Below are positions 31,721 to 39,636 of a DNA stretch of 64,000 nt, piece after piece (the stretch's first letter is position 1; each line of letters begins with the position of its first letter). The translations under genes and the position numbers were made by a program. The stretch spans positions 62,001 through 126,000 of the forward strand of contig CAJTOY010000004.1 of the NCBI GenBank assembly GCA_910578195.1, given 5' to 3'. The stretch is from an uncultured Christensenella sp. (lineage in GTDB: Bacteria > Bacillota > Clostridia > Christensenellales > Borkfalkiaceae). Below the pieces are notes generated by a model that ran no database searches, was not told the origin of the DNA, and saw only the letters and a list, made by a program, of their open reading frames with translations.

Positions 31721-33772
31721 ATGATTAACAGAAAAGCCGTATTTGCCGACGAGACAGAATGTTTTAAGACGCCGTACGAGCCGGAGGCGGGCGACAGAGT
31801 TACTTTAAAGCTCCGTACGCTTGCCAACGACGTTCTGAAAGCATACGCTGTTATAAACGGTTTAAAGCGCGTTATGACCAGACTCCCGCAAGAGAGGGGA
31901 GCCAGATTCGACTTCTACACGGTGTCGTTCACTTGCACCGATAAACCCGTAAACTATCATTTCGAAATTTTCGACGACGACGAGCGCGTCGCGTATAACC
32001 GTCTGGGCTGTGTGGAAAACGTGCAGTCCGAGTTCGATTTTTCGTTCGTACCCGGCTTCAAGGTTCCCGAATGGGCGAAGGGTACGGTATTTTACCAGAT
32101 ATTCACCGACCGCTTCTGCGACGGCGACCCCTCGAATAACGTAGAGGACAACGAATATTATTACACGGGCGGACACTCCAAGCGGGTTATGGAATGGTAT
32201 AAACTGCCCGACGAGCTCGACGTCCGCTGCTTCTACGGCGGCGATTTGCAGGGCGTTAAGGCAAAGCTCGACTACTTGCAGGATTTGGGCGTCGAGGCAA
32301 TTTATTTCAACCCGCTGTTCGTTTCGCCCTCCAACCATAAATACGACACACAGGACTACGACCATATCGACCCGCATATCGCGGTAATCGAGGATGATTT
32401 GGACCACCGCATGAAGTTCTGGGAGCATAACAACGGCTATGCGCCCAGATATATAAAGAGGGTAACCTCTCATAAAAACCTCGAAAAAAGCAACGCGTAC
32501 TTTGCCGAGCTCGTAAAGGAAATTCACGCGCGCGGAATGAGGGTCGTCATAGACGGCGTTTTCAATCACTGCGGCTCGTTCAATAAATGGCTCGACCGCG
32601 AGGGCATATACCTGAACAAAGAGGGCTACGAGGAAAAGGGCGCGTATCAGGACGCGGACAGCCCTTACAGAAATTACTTCAAATTCGAAAAGCCGAACGA
32701 GGCGAAAAGCGAATACGAAGGCTGGTGGGGCTTCCCGACCCTGCCCAAGCTCAACTACGAAAAGAGCGCCGAGCTCGAAGACTATATTCTTTCCACGGGT
32801 GCGAAATGGGTATCCGAGCCGTACAACGTCGACGGCTGGCGCCTTGACGTCGCGGCGGATTTGGGTCACAGCCAGAAATACAACCACAAATTCTGGCGCA
32901 TGTTCCGCGACAGAGTGCGCGGCGCGAATCCCGAGGCGTTTATCTTTGCCGAGCATTACGGCAATCCCGAGCCGTGGTTCAACGGCAGAGAGTGGGATTC
33001 GGTAATGAACTACGACGCGTTTATGGAGCCGGTGACGTGGTTTCTGACGGGTATGGAAAAGCACAGCGAGGGCTACGACGGAAGCAAGCTGTGGGACGGA
33101 AAGCACTTCTTTGACAGCATGTTCAAGAACATGAGCAAATTCCCCCGCCCCGCGCTCGACTCCGCGCTGAACCAGCTTTCCAATCACGACCATTCCAGAT
33201 TTTTGACGAGGACCAACCGCACGGTCGGAACCATAAGGACTATGGGACCGCATGCCGCGGGTTACAACGTCGACGTGCGGGTCATGGCGCTCGCCGTGCT
33301 CATACAAATGACCTGGGTCGGCTCGCCTGGCATATATTACGCCGACGAAGCGGGTCAGGTCGGCTGGACCGACCCCGACAGCCGCCGCACCTATCCGTGG
33401 GGCAGCGAGAATAAGGAACTTATCGAATTCCACAAAAGCGCAATCGCGCTCAGAAAGAAAATTCACTGCCTCAAAAAGGGGAGCATCAAGAAGCTCGACG
33501 CGGGCAACGGCTTTATAATTTACGGCAGGTTCGACGCGGACGATATCGCCGCGGTCGTCATAAACTGCACCGACGGGGAAATGAATCTGAGCGTGCCAGT
33601 ATGGGAGCTCGGCGTTCCGCACGGCGCGTCCATGACCCGCAAATTCTTCTGCGGCGAGTACGACTACAACGAGGACGAGGTGGTCGGCGAAGTAAAATTT
33701 GGCAGACTGTTTTTAACTCTTCCCGCCAAGTCGGGTTGCGTGTATCACTATGAAAATAATCCGCGCAAATAA
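31721..33772 (+). CDS. GH13 alpha-glucosidase/neopullulanase-type enzyme
   Basis: A 683-aa glycoside hydrolase. An N-terminal beta domain (residues about 1-120) resembling the CBM34 of cyclomaltodextrinases precedes the GH13 barrel. Predicted catalytic residues are Asp376 in GWRLDVAAD, Glu411 in FAEHYG and Asp490 in LSNHDHSR. No signal peptide, so it acts on internal maltodextrin or glycogen. I chose ATG 31721, since an earlier in-frame ATG at 31664 lies in the upstream terminator. glgB follows by 29 bp. Confidence 0.9.
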   Translation: MINRKAVFADETECFKTPYEPEAGDRVTLKLRTLANDVLKAYAVINGLKRVMTRLPQERGARFDFYTVSFTCTDKPVNYHFEIFDDDERVAYNRLGCVENVQSEFDFSFVPGFKVPEWAKGTVFYQIFTDRFCDGDPSNNVEDNEYYYTGGHSKRVMEWYKLPDELDVRCFYGGDLQGVKAKLDYLQDLGVEAIYFNPLFVSPSNHKYDTQDYDHIDPHIAVIEDDLDHRMKFWEHNNGYAPRYIKRVTSHKNLEKSNAYFAELVKEIHARGMRVVIDGVFNHCGSFNKWLDREGIYLNKEGYEEKGAYQDADSPYRNYFKFEKPNEAKSEYEGWWGFPTLPKLNYEKSAELEDYILSTGAKWVSEPYNVDGWRLDVAADLGHSQKYNHKFWRMFRDRVRGANPEAFIFAEHYGNPEPWFNGREWDSVMNYDAFMEPVTWFLTGMEKHSEGYDGSKLWDGKHFFDSMFKNMSKFPRPALDSALNQLSNHDHSRFLTRTNRTVGTIRTMGPHAAGYNVDVRVMALAVLIQMTWVGSPGIYYADEAGQVGWTDPDSRRTYPWGSENKELIEFHKSAIALRKKIHCLKKGSIKKLDAGNGFIIYGRFDADDIAAVVINCTDGEMNLSVPVWELGVPHGASMTRKFFCGEYDYNEDEVVGEVKFGRLFLTLPAKSGCVYHYENNPRK

Positions 33773-33801
33773 ATACGCGGCAAACACAAGGGGAAAATAT
33801 A

Positions 33802-35883
33802 ATGCAAAACAAATTTTTCGGTGAACTCGACAGATATCTTTTTCACCACGGCACCCATTACGAGCTTTACAATAAGATGGGCGCGCACCTGAGAAAATGC
33901 GACGGCGAATGGGGGGTACATTTCGTACTCTGGGCGCCAAACGCCCGCGCGGTGTGCGTGATTTCGGACGGCAACGGCTGGACGCCGTGGAGCGACGTAA
34001 TGGAAAAGGTCGACGACTGCATCTGGGAACTTTTCGTTCCGGGCATGTGCGAGGGCGTCAAGTACAAGTACCTCATTGTCCGCGCGGACGGTACTGAGGT
34101 CGAAAAGACCGACCCCTATGCATTCCGTTCGGAGCTGAGACCCCGGACCGCGTCGATTGTCGCAGACCTCGACAAGTTCAAGTGGAGCGATAACGCGTAC
34201 AGAAAGGCGAAGAAGGGCGAAAACTTCCTCGAAAAGCCGATGGCGGTCTACGAGGTACACCTCGGAAGCTGGAAAAAAGATTTGTCCAAATGGGACGAGG
34301 ATCAGTATTTGGACTACCGCCGCCTTGCGCACGAAATCGCCGAATACGTGACGTGGATGGGCTATACCCACGTCGAGCTGATGGGTATCTGCGAATATCC
34401 CTTCGACCCGTCGTGGGGCTATCAGGTGACGGGCTACTTTTCGCCGACGGCGAGATACGGCTCGCCCGAGGACTTCATGTATTTCGTCGACTATATGCAC
34501 AAACACGGCATCGGCGTAATTTTAGACTGGGTTCCCGCGCACTTTCCCAAGGACGAATTCGGGCTTGCGAATTTCGACGGCACGCCCCTCTATGAATACG
34601 CCGACCCCTTGCGCGCCGAATATCCCGAGTGGGGCACCAAGGCGTTCGATTTGGGCAAAAAGGAGGTTTCAAACTTCCTCATGGCTTCGGCGTTCTTCTG
34701 GGTTAACAAGTACCATATCGACGCGCTGCGCGTGGACGCGGTCGCGGCAATGCTTTATAACAGCTTCGGCAGAGAGGAGTGGCGTCCCAATCAATACGGC
34801 GGCAACGAAAATCTCGAAAGCTTCGAATTTTTCCGCCATTTAAACAGCATGCTCGGCAAGCTGACCGACGCGTTCATGATTGCCGAGGACAGCTCGATAA
34901 TCGGCGGAATGACCAAGCCCGCCAAGGACGGCGGTTTCGGCTTCGGCTTGAAGTGGAACATGGGCTGGATGAACGACGGCATAAAGTACTACAACACCGA
35001 CCCTATTTTCCGCCCCTACCACCACGGACTTATGACGCATACCTTCGAGTACGCGTTCGACGAAAATTATATGCTCGTGCTTTCCCACGACGAGGTCGTG
35101 TACGGCAAGGGCAGCATGATAAACAAATTTATCGGCAACAAGCTCGACAAGCTCGGCAGTCTGAAAACGTGCTATACCATGATGATGGGTCACCCCGGCA
35201 AAAAACTGCTGTTCATGGGTCAGGACTTCGCGCAGGAGCGGGAGTGGAATTTCAAAACGGGGCTCGACTGGCACCTCTGCGACGACGAGGGACACCGCGA
35301 CGTTTTGACTTGCTTCCGCAAACTGTTGTATTTGTATTCCGAGCGCCCCGTATTACATAACGACAACGGCGGACCCGTGACGTGCGAGTGGATAAACAGC
35401 GGGGACTACAACCGCAACATATTCACGTTCATAAGGCGCAACCCGTGGAATTATAACAACGCGCTTATTTTCGTGTGCAACTTCGCGCCCGTCGAGCGCG
35501 TCGATATGGGCGTGGGAGCGCCGCTGAGCGGCGTTTACAAGCGGATATTCACGACCTATCCCGACGCGAACCCGCTTGAAATCGAGGCTAAGGAAGAACT
35601 CTGCGACGGCAGAAAATACAAGCTTATTTTCAATCTGCGCCCCTACGAGTCGTGCATTTTCGAGGTGCCCTACCGCGAAACGAGCGAGGAGGAAGAAGAG
35701 TCCGCTCCCGCCGCCGAGGTCGAGGCGCCCTGTCGTGAAAGCGGCGTGGAAGATCCGGTTGCTTCGGCGGCAACGCCCGAAGCCGAACCCGCCGCGGTCG
35801 GGGAACCCGCAAAAAAGCCCGTAAAGCGCCCCGTAAACAAGGTTGTGAAAAGGGTCGTCAAAAGAAAAATAGTTAAAAAATAA
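33802..35883 (+). CDS. glgB: 1,4-alpha-glucan branching enzyme with charged C-terminal tail
   Basis: A 693-aa GH13 branching enzyme that makes alpha-1,6 branches in glycogen. Residues about 20-110 form the CBM48 domain (VHFVLWAPNARAVCVI). The barrel has Asp312 in DALRVDAVAAML, Glu362 in IAEDSS and Asp430 in LSHDEV. About 65 extra residues at the end are low-complexity: an acidic, Ala/Glu/Pro-rich part and then a Lys/Arg/Val-rich end. That tail is not part of the family. GGGGAAAA precedes the ATG. Confidence 0.93.
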   Translation: MQNKFFGELDRYLFHHGTHYELYNKMGAHLRKCDGEWGVHFVLWAPNARAVCVISDGNGWTPWSDVMEKVDDCIWELFVPGMCEGVKYKYLIVRADGTEVEKTDPYAFRSELRPRTASIVADLDKFKWSDNAYRKAKKGENFLEKPMAVYEVHLGSWKKDLSKWDEDQYLDYRRLAHEIAEYVTWMGYTHVELMGICEYPFDPSWGYQVTGYFSPTARYGSPEDFMYFVDYMHKHGIGVILDWVPAHFPKDEFGLANFDGTPLYEYADPLRAEYPEWGTKAFDLGKKEVSNFLMASAFFWVNKYHIDALRVDAVAAMLYNSFGREEWRPNQYGGNENLESFEFFRHLNSMLGKLTDAFMIAEDSSIIGGMTKPAKDGGFGFGLKWNMGWMNDGIKYYNTDPIFRPYHHGLMTHTFEYAFDENYMLVLSHDEVVYGKGSMINKFIGNKLDKLGSLKTCYTMMMGHPGKKLLFMGQDFAQEREWNFKTGLDWHLCDDEGHRDVLTCFRKLLYLYSERPVLHNDNGGPVTCEWINSGDYNRNIFTFIRRNPWNYNNALIFVCNFAPVERVDMGVGAPLSGVYKRIFTTYPDANPLEIEAKEELCDGRKYKLIFNLRPYESCIFEVPYRETSEEEEESAPAAEVEAPCRESGVEDPVASAATPEAEPAAVGEPAKKPVKRPVNKVVKRVVKRKIVKK

Positions 35884-35891
35884 GTATTCGT

Positions 35892-35920
35892 AGCCCCGCC
35901 GCGCCCAGCGCGGCGGGGCT
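35892..35920 (+). terminator. Terminator after glgB
   Basis: Thirteen-bp GC-rich stem (35892-35904 with 35908-35920), three-base loop, then an AT-rich stretch. Confidence 0.8.
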
Positions 35921-35928
35921 CAATTTAT

Positions 35929-35958
35929 TTGACAACGCAAAGCGCAAAGTATTATAAT
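35929..35958 (+). promoter_or_regulatory. Promoter of nadA, leaderless spacing
   Basis: TTGACA (35929-35934), 18 nt, TATAAT (35953-35958). The next in-frame ATG is 35966, seven bases downstream. The ATG at 35957 overlaps the -10 box and cannot be the start if this promoter is used. Confidence 0.7.
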
Positions 35959-35965
35959 GTCGGTA

Positions 35966-36877
35966 ATGATTAAAGATATTCAAAGCAAAATAACCGAGCT
36001 GAAAAACCGCACGGATACCTGCATACTCGCGCACAGCTATATGTCCGAAGAGATTTGCGAAATAGCCGATTTCACGGGCGACAGCTACGCGCTTTCGGTC
36101 AAGGCGAAAACCGCGCCGCAGAAAAACGTAATAATGTGCGGCGTGCGCTTTATGGCGGAGACTGTAAAAATGCTATCCCCGCAAAAGCGCGTATGGCTTG
36201 CCAACCCGCAGGCGGGTTGCCCCATGGCGGAGCAGTTCGACAGGGAAGTAATTTCCGAAGTAAAGAAAATGTATCAAGGCTTTGCGGTCGTCGCGTATAT
36301 AAACACCACGGCGGAGCTTAAAACCATTTCCGACGTGTGCGTCACGTCGTCCAGCGCGGTTAAAATTTGCCGCGCAATACCGCAAAAGGACATACTTTTC
36401 ATACCCGATATAAATCTGGGAACCTACGTCAAAAACCGGATTCCCGAAAAGAATTTCAAGCTTCTTTCGGGCGGTTGCCCCACTCACGCGCGGATAGATA
36501 AGTCGGACGTCGTCGCGGCTAAGGAAGCGCATCCGAACGCCCTGTTTTTGGTGCACCCCGAGTGCCGCCCCGAGGTCGTCGCACTCGCCGACTACGTCGG
36601 CTCGACGTCGGGCATAATGGACTTCGCGGAAAAGTCGGCGGGCAAAGAGTTTATAATCGGCACGGAAAATTCAATCGTCCAGCATCTGCAATTCAGATGC
36701 CCCGAAAAAAGCTTTTATCCCCTCTCCAAAGATTTGGTCTGCCACAATATGAAGGTGACGACCCTTATCGACGTTCTGAACTGCCTGAACGGCGGCGGCG
36801 AGGAAATCGTAATGGACGAAGCCCTCCACGCCGCGGCGGTGAAGCCCATCGAGGCAATGATTAAATACGGCGGTTAG
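35966..36877 (+). CDS. nadA: Quinolinate synthase NadA
   Basis: A 303-aa [4Fe-4S] enzyme that condenses iminoaspartate and DHAP to quinolinate for NAD. Cluster cysteines are in NPQAGCPMA, VHPECRPEV and DLVCHNMKV; YMSEEICEIADFTGDS lies at the N-terminus. Neither nadB nor nadC is adjacent. The following genes form an Rrf2-NifS-NifU iron-sulfur cluster, fitting its cofactor need. Confidence 0.94.
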   Translation: MIKDIQSKITELKNRTDTCILAHSYMSEEICEIADFTGDSYALSVKAKTAPQKNVIMCGVRFMAETVKMLSPQKRVWLANPQAGCPMAEQFDREVISEVKKMYQGFAVVAYINTTAELKTISDVCVTSSSAVKICRAIPQKDILFIPDINLGTYVKNRIPEKNFKLLSGGCPTHARIDKSDVVAAKEAHPNALFLVHPECRPEVVALADYVGSTSGIMDFAEKSAGKEFIIGTENSIVQHLQFRCPEKSFYPLSKDLVCHNMKVTTLIDVLNCLNGGGEEIVMDEALHAAAVKPIEAMIKYGG

Positions 36878-36881
36878 TACA

Positions 36882-37274
36882 ATGTTTATAACGACGAAAG
36901 GCAGAAACGCCTTAAAAATAATGATCGAGCTTGCGCGCAATGCGGACGGCGGTTTTATCTCCCTCGGCGACGTTGCGGAGCGGCAGAGGGAATCTTTAAA
37001 ATACCTCGAAGCCTCGGCGGCTCAGCTGTCGGCGGCGGGGCTGGTTATCAGCGCGCGCGGCAAAAGCGGGGGCTACAAGCTCGCCCGCAACCCGGAGGAG
37101 TACACCGTCGCCGAAATTTTACTTTCGGGCGAGGGCTCGCTCGCGCCCGTGCAGTGCATAGACAACGGCTGCGAAAACGCCGAAACGTGCATGACGCTCC
37201 CCCTTTTCAAGGAGCTCGACGAGGTAATTATGAATTTTTTAAATTCCAAAACCTTGAAAGATTTATTGAAATAA
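36882..37274 (+). CDS. Rrf2/IscR-type transcriptional regulator
   Basis: A 130-aa winged-helix regulator with ALKIMIELA, a recognition helix region around ERQRESLKYLEASAAQL, the GKSGGYKLAR wing and three cysteines QCIDNGCENAETC (Cx4Cx5C). That spacing is close to the IscR cluster site, so it may sense Fe-S status. It ends 87 bp before nifS, whose promoter carries two copies of a palindrome, its probable operator. Confidence 0.9.
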   Translation: MFITTKGRNALKIMIELARNADGGFISLGDVAERQRESLKYLEASAAQLSAAGLVISARGKSGGYKLARNPEEYTVAEILLSGEGSLAPVQCIDNGCENAETCMTLPLFKELDEVIMNFLNSKTLKDLLK

Positions 37275-37293
37275 AAATTTTTGAAACACCACC

Positions 37294-37320
37294 TAATTCC
37301 TATTGACAAAATAGGAATTA
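37294..37320 (+). promoter_or_regulatory. Perfect palindromic operator over the nifS -35 box
   Basis: TAATTCCTAT (37294-37303), 7 nt, ATAGGAATTA (37311-37320): a perfect 10-bp inverted repeat. The -35 TTGACA (37303-37308) lies in its centre. Confidence 0.75.
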
Positions 37321-37331
37321 AATTTTATAAT
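37303..37331 (+). promoter_or_regulatory. Promoter of nifS
   Basis: TTGACA (37303-37308), 17 nt, TATAAT (37326-37331). Flanked and overlapped by the two operators. Confidence 0.75.
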
Positions 37332-37358
37332 TAATTCATACTAATCGAATAGGAATTA
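37332..37358 (+). promoter_or_regulatory. Second, imperfect operator before nifS
   Basis: TAATTCATAC (37332-37341), 7 nt, ATAGGAATTA (37349-37358). The right arm is identical to that of the first operator; spacing between the copies is 38 bp. It reaches to two bases before the ATG and covers the ribosome binding region. Confidence 0.65.
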
Positions 37359-37360
37359 AA

Positions 37361-38554
37361 ATGTCAAAAATAATATATGCGGACAATGCGGCTACAACCG
37401 CAATGAGCGATAAGGCGATAGAAGCGCTTACGCCCTATCTTAAAGAGGTGTACGGCAATCCGTCGTCCCTTCATACCGTCGGGCAGACGGCAAAGGAAGC
37501 GTTGGAGGAAGCCCGCGCGAGGGTGGCGAAGTGTCTGAACGCCGACCCGAACGAAATATACTTTACCTCGGGCGGAAGCGAAGCGGACAACCAGTGCATA
37601 CGCTCGGCGGCGGTCAACGGGCTCAGAAAAGGCAAAAAGCACATTATATCGAGCGCGTTCGAGCATCACGCCGTGCTCCACACCTTGAAAAAACTCGAAA
37701 AAGAGGGGTTTGAAGTAACCTATCTCGACGTGTACGCCGACGGCTTAGTCACCGCGAAGCAAGTCGAAGAGGCAATCCGCCCCGACACCGCGCTTGTAAC
37801 AATCATGTACGCCAACAACGAGGTCGGCACTATCCAGCCCGTGCGCGAAATCGGCGAGGTTTGCAAAAAAGCGGGCGTACCGTTCCATACCGACGCGGTT
37901 CAGGCGGTCGGACATATCGCGGTGGACGTCAAGGCGGACAATATCGATATGCTTTCCCTTTCGGGGCATAAATTCCACGGACCCAAGGGCGTGGGCGCGC
38001 TTTACTGCAAGCGCGGTATCCCGCTGAACACGTTTATAGAGGGCGGCGCGCAAGAACGCAACCGCCGCGCGGGCACCGAGAATATCGGCGGAATAGTTTC
38101 CATGGCGGCGGCGCTGGAAGAGGCGTGCGCGGGCATGAGCGAAAATTCCGCAAAGCTTATAAAAATGCGCGAAAGACTGATTGACGGACTTTCGAAAATA
38201 CCCCATTCAAAGCTCAACGGCGACAGAAAAAAACGTTTGCCCGCAAACGTCAATATGTGCTTCGAGGGCATCGAGGGCGAGGGGCTTTTGCTTCTCCTCG
38301 ACGCGAAGGGCATATGCGCTTCGTCGGGCTCGGCGTGCACTTCGGGCTCTTTGGACCCCTCGCACGTTTTGCTCGCGCTCGGGCTTCCGCACGAGGTCGC
38401 GCACGGTTCGCTGAGGCTCAGCCTCTCGGCGTACAACACCGAGGAGGACGTCGACGCGATTTTAAAAGCCGTTCCCGAAGTTGTGGAGTATCTCAGAAAT
38501 ATGTCGCCCGTCTGGGAAGAACTTGAAAAGGGCGAACGCACACACTTAATTTAG
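37361..38554 (+). CDS. Cysteine desulfurase (NifS/IscS type)
   Basis: A 397-aa PLP enzyme that takes sulfur from cysteine for Fe-S assembly. YADNAATTAMS at the start, the PLP lysine in SLSGHKFHGPKG, and the mobile-loop cysteine in SSGSACTSGSLDPSHVL are present. The longer loop marks it as IscS/NifS rather than SufS type. nifU/iscU follows. Confidence 0.94.
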   Translation: MSKIIYADNAATTAMSDKAIEALTPYLKEVYGNPSSLHTVGQTAKEALEEARARVAKCLNADPNEIYFTSGGSEADNQCIRSAAVNGLRKGKKHIISSAFEHHAVLHTLKKLEKEGFEVTYLDVYADGLVTAKQVEEAIRPDTALVTIMYANNEVGTIQPVREIGEVCKKAGVPFHTDAVQAVGHIAVDVKADNIDMLSLSGHKFHGPKGVGALYCKRGIPLNTFIEGGAQERNRRAGTENIGGIVSMAAALEEACAGMSENSAKLIKMRERLIDGLSKIPHSKLNGDRKKRLPANVNMCFEGIEGEGLLLLLDAKGICASSGSACTSGSLDPSHVLLALGLPHEVAHGSLRLSLSAYNTEEDVDAILKAVPEVVEYLRNMSPVWEELEKGERTHLI

Positions 38555-38575
38555 TTATTAAATAATTAACGCCGA

Positions 38576-38672
38576 AAAACGCAAGGGCGGATTTATTTCG
38601 CCCGTTAAGCGTTTTACGACAAAAATATAAAAAGTCACGGCAAAGATTTTGCGAAGCAAAAGATTTGCGTGA
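38576..38672 (+). repeat. Two-hairpin element in the nifU leader
   Basis: Hairpin 1 spans 38576-38615 (AAAACGC with GCGTTTT; inner GGGCG with CGCCC). An A-rich linker follows, then hairpin 2 at 38635-38672 with arms TCAC/GTGA, GCAAA/TTTGC and TTTTGC/GCAAAA around tandem G-A mismatches and a GAA loop. It abuts the nifU Shine-Dalgarno. A related hairpin is at 62316-62351 before dnaK. Confidence 0.6.
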
Positions 38673-38684
38673 GGGAGTTTTTTT

Positions 38685-39104
38685 ATGGCTTTATACAGCG
38701 AAAAAGTAATGGACCACTTCACTAACCCGAGAAACGTCGGCAAGCTTGACGACGCGGACGGCATAGGCGAAGTAGGCAACGCCAAATGCGGCGATATAAT
38801 GAAGATATATCTCAAAATCGAAAACGATATTATCGTCGACGTTAAGTTCAATACGTTCGGTTGCGGAAGCGCAATCGCGTCCTCGTCTATGGCGACCGAG
38901 CTCATAAAGGGCAAGCCCCTTTCCGAGGCGTTGGAGCTGACCAACAAGGCGGTTGCGGAAGCGTTGGACGGGCTTCCCGCACACAAAATGCACTGCTCGG
39001 TGCTCGCCGAGGAGGCGATAAGGTCGGCAATAAAGGACTATTACGACCGCAACAATATCGCCTACGACAAGGCGAAGTTCCCCGACCCCCACGAAGAAGA
39101 ATAA
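38685..39104 (+). CDS. Fe-S scaffold protein NifU/IscU
   Basis: A 139-aa scaffold on which Fe-S clusters form. YSEKVMDHFTNPRNVG at the start, cysteines in GNAKCGD, TFGCGSAIASSS and HCSVLAEEAI give the three conserved positions with the neighbouring aspartate. It forms a module with the adjacent desulfurase. Confidence 0.94.
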   Translation: MALYSEKVMDHFTNPRNVGKLDDADGIGEVGNAKCGDIMKIYLKIENDIIVDVKFNTFGCGSAIASSSMATELIKGKPLSEALELTNKAVAEALDGLPAHKMHCSVLAEEAIRSAIKDYYDRNNIAYDKAKFPDPHEEE

Positions 39105-39139
39105 AACAGACCCACCCGTTACTCGGGTGGGTCTGTTTT
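39103..39139. terminator. Bidirectional-looking terminator after nifU
   Basis: Sixteen-bp stem (39103-39118 with 39124-39139) with A-run on the left arm and T-run on the right. Confidence 0.85.
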
Positions 39140-39144
39140 ATTCT

Positions 39145-39199
39145 TTGACATATAGTCAATATATCGGCTATTGTCAATTAGCAATTAATGGTTTACAAT
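39145..39199 (+). promoter_or_regulatory. Promoter with overlapping inverted repeat
   Basis: -35 TTGTCA (39171-39176), 17 nt, -10 TACAAT (39194-39199). The arms TTGACATATAG (39145-39155) and CTATTGTCAA (39168-39177) form an inverted repeat that covers the -35 box, a likely repressor site. Confidence 0.6.
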
Positions 39200-39228
39200 T
39201 TAATTATAAATTTACAAGGAGTAAAACA

Positions 39229-39606
39229 ATGGATAATTTACAAAAAAAATTTCAAGAAGAAGCAATGCAGTTTTTGAATTTGTGTTCGAAAACGGATATA
39301 AGAATATTGGTCGGCAAGTTTAAAAAAGCAAAAATGCCCGATTATGTCAGATTAAGCTGCATAGCCTTGGTGTTCGGTTATAAGCAAATATTTCTTAAAA
39401 TAGCCCAGACGGTAGAGGATAATATGGAAGAATTTCTTGCAAGGCACGACGCGATAGACGGCAATTTTCACCAAATCGCGCTATGGGTTGACGAGTTCAT
39501 AGCCGGAATAGAAATTGCCCCCATACGCGATTTATGCCTTGACTTCTGGGCGGAGAGAAAGGCTGAACTCGATAAACCGAATTTTTCCGTAAAAAGCATG
39601 TTATAA
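39229..39606 (+). CDS. Hypothetical protein of 125 residues
   Basis: Starts MDNLQKKFQEEAMQFLNLC at ATG 39229, with AAGGAG upstream. The protein is helix-rich, without signal peptide or membrane segment, with an aromatic/acidic C-terminal half. No family is recognised. Own promoter with a palindrome suggests specific control. Confidence 0.7.
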   Translation: MDNLQKKFQEEAMQFLNLCSKTDIRILVGKFKKAKMPDYVRLSCIALVFGYKQIFLKIAQTVEDNMEEFLARHDAIDGNFHQIALWVDEFIAGIEIAPIRDLCLDFWAERKAELDKPNFSVKSML

Positions 39607-39636
39607 CTTCCACGCCGTCCGAATAGAAATAATTGT

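Noticed and set aside
31862..33622. Open frame of 586 codons antisense to the GH13 gene
   Set aside because: Mirror of a GC-biased coding strand; no Shine-Dalgarno, no family motifs, and the sense gene has all catalytic residues.
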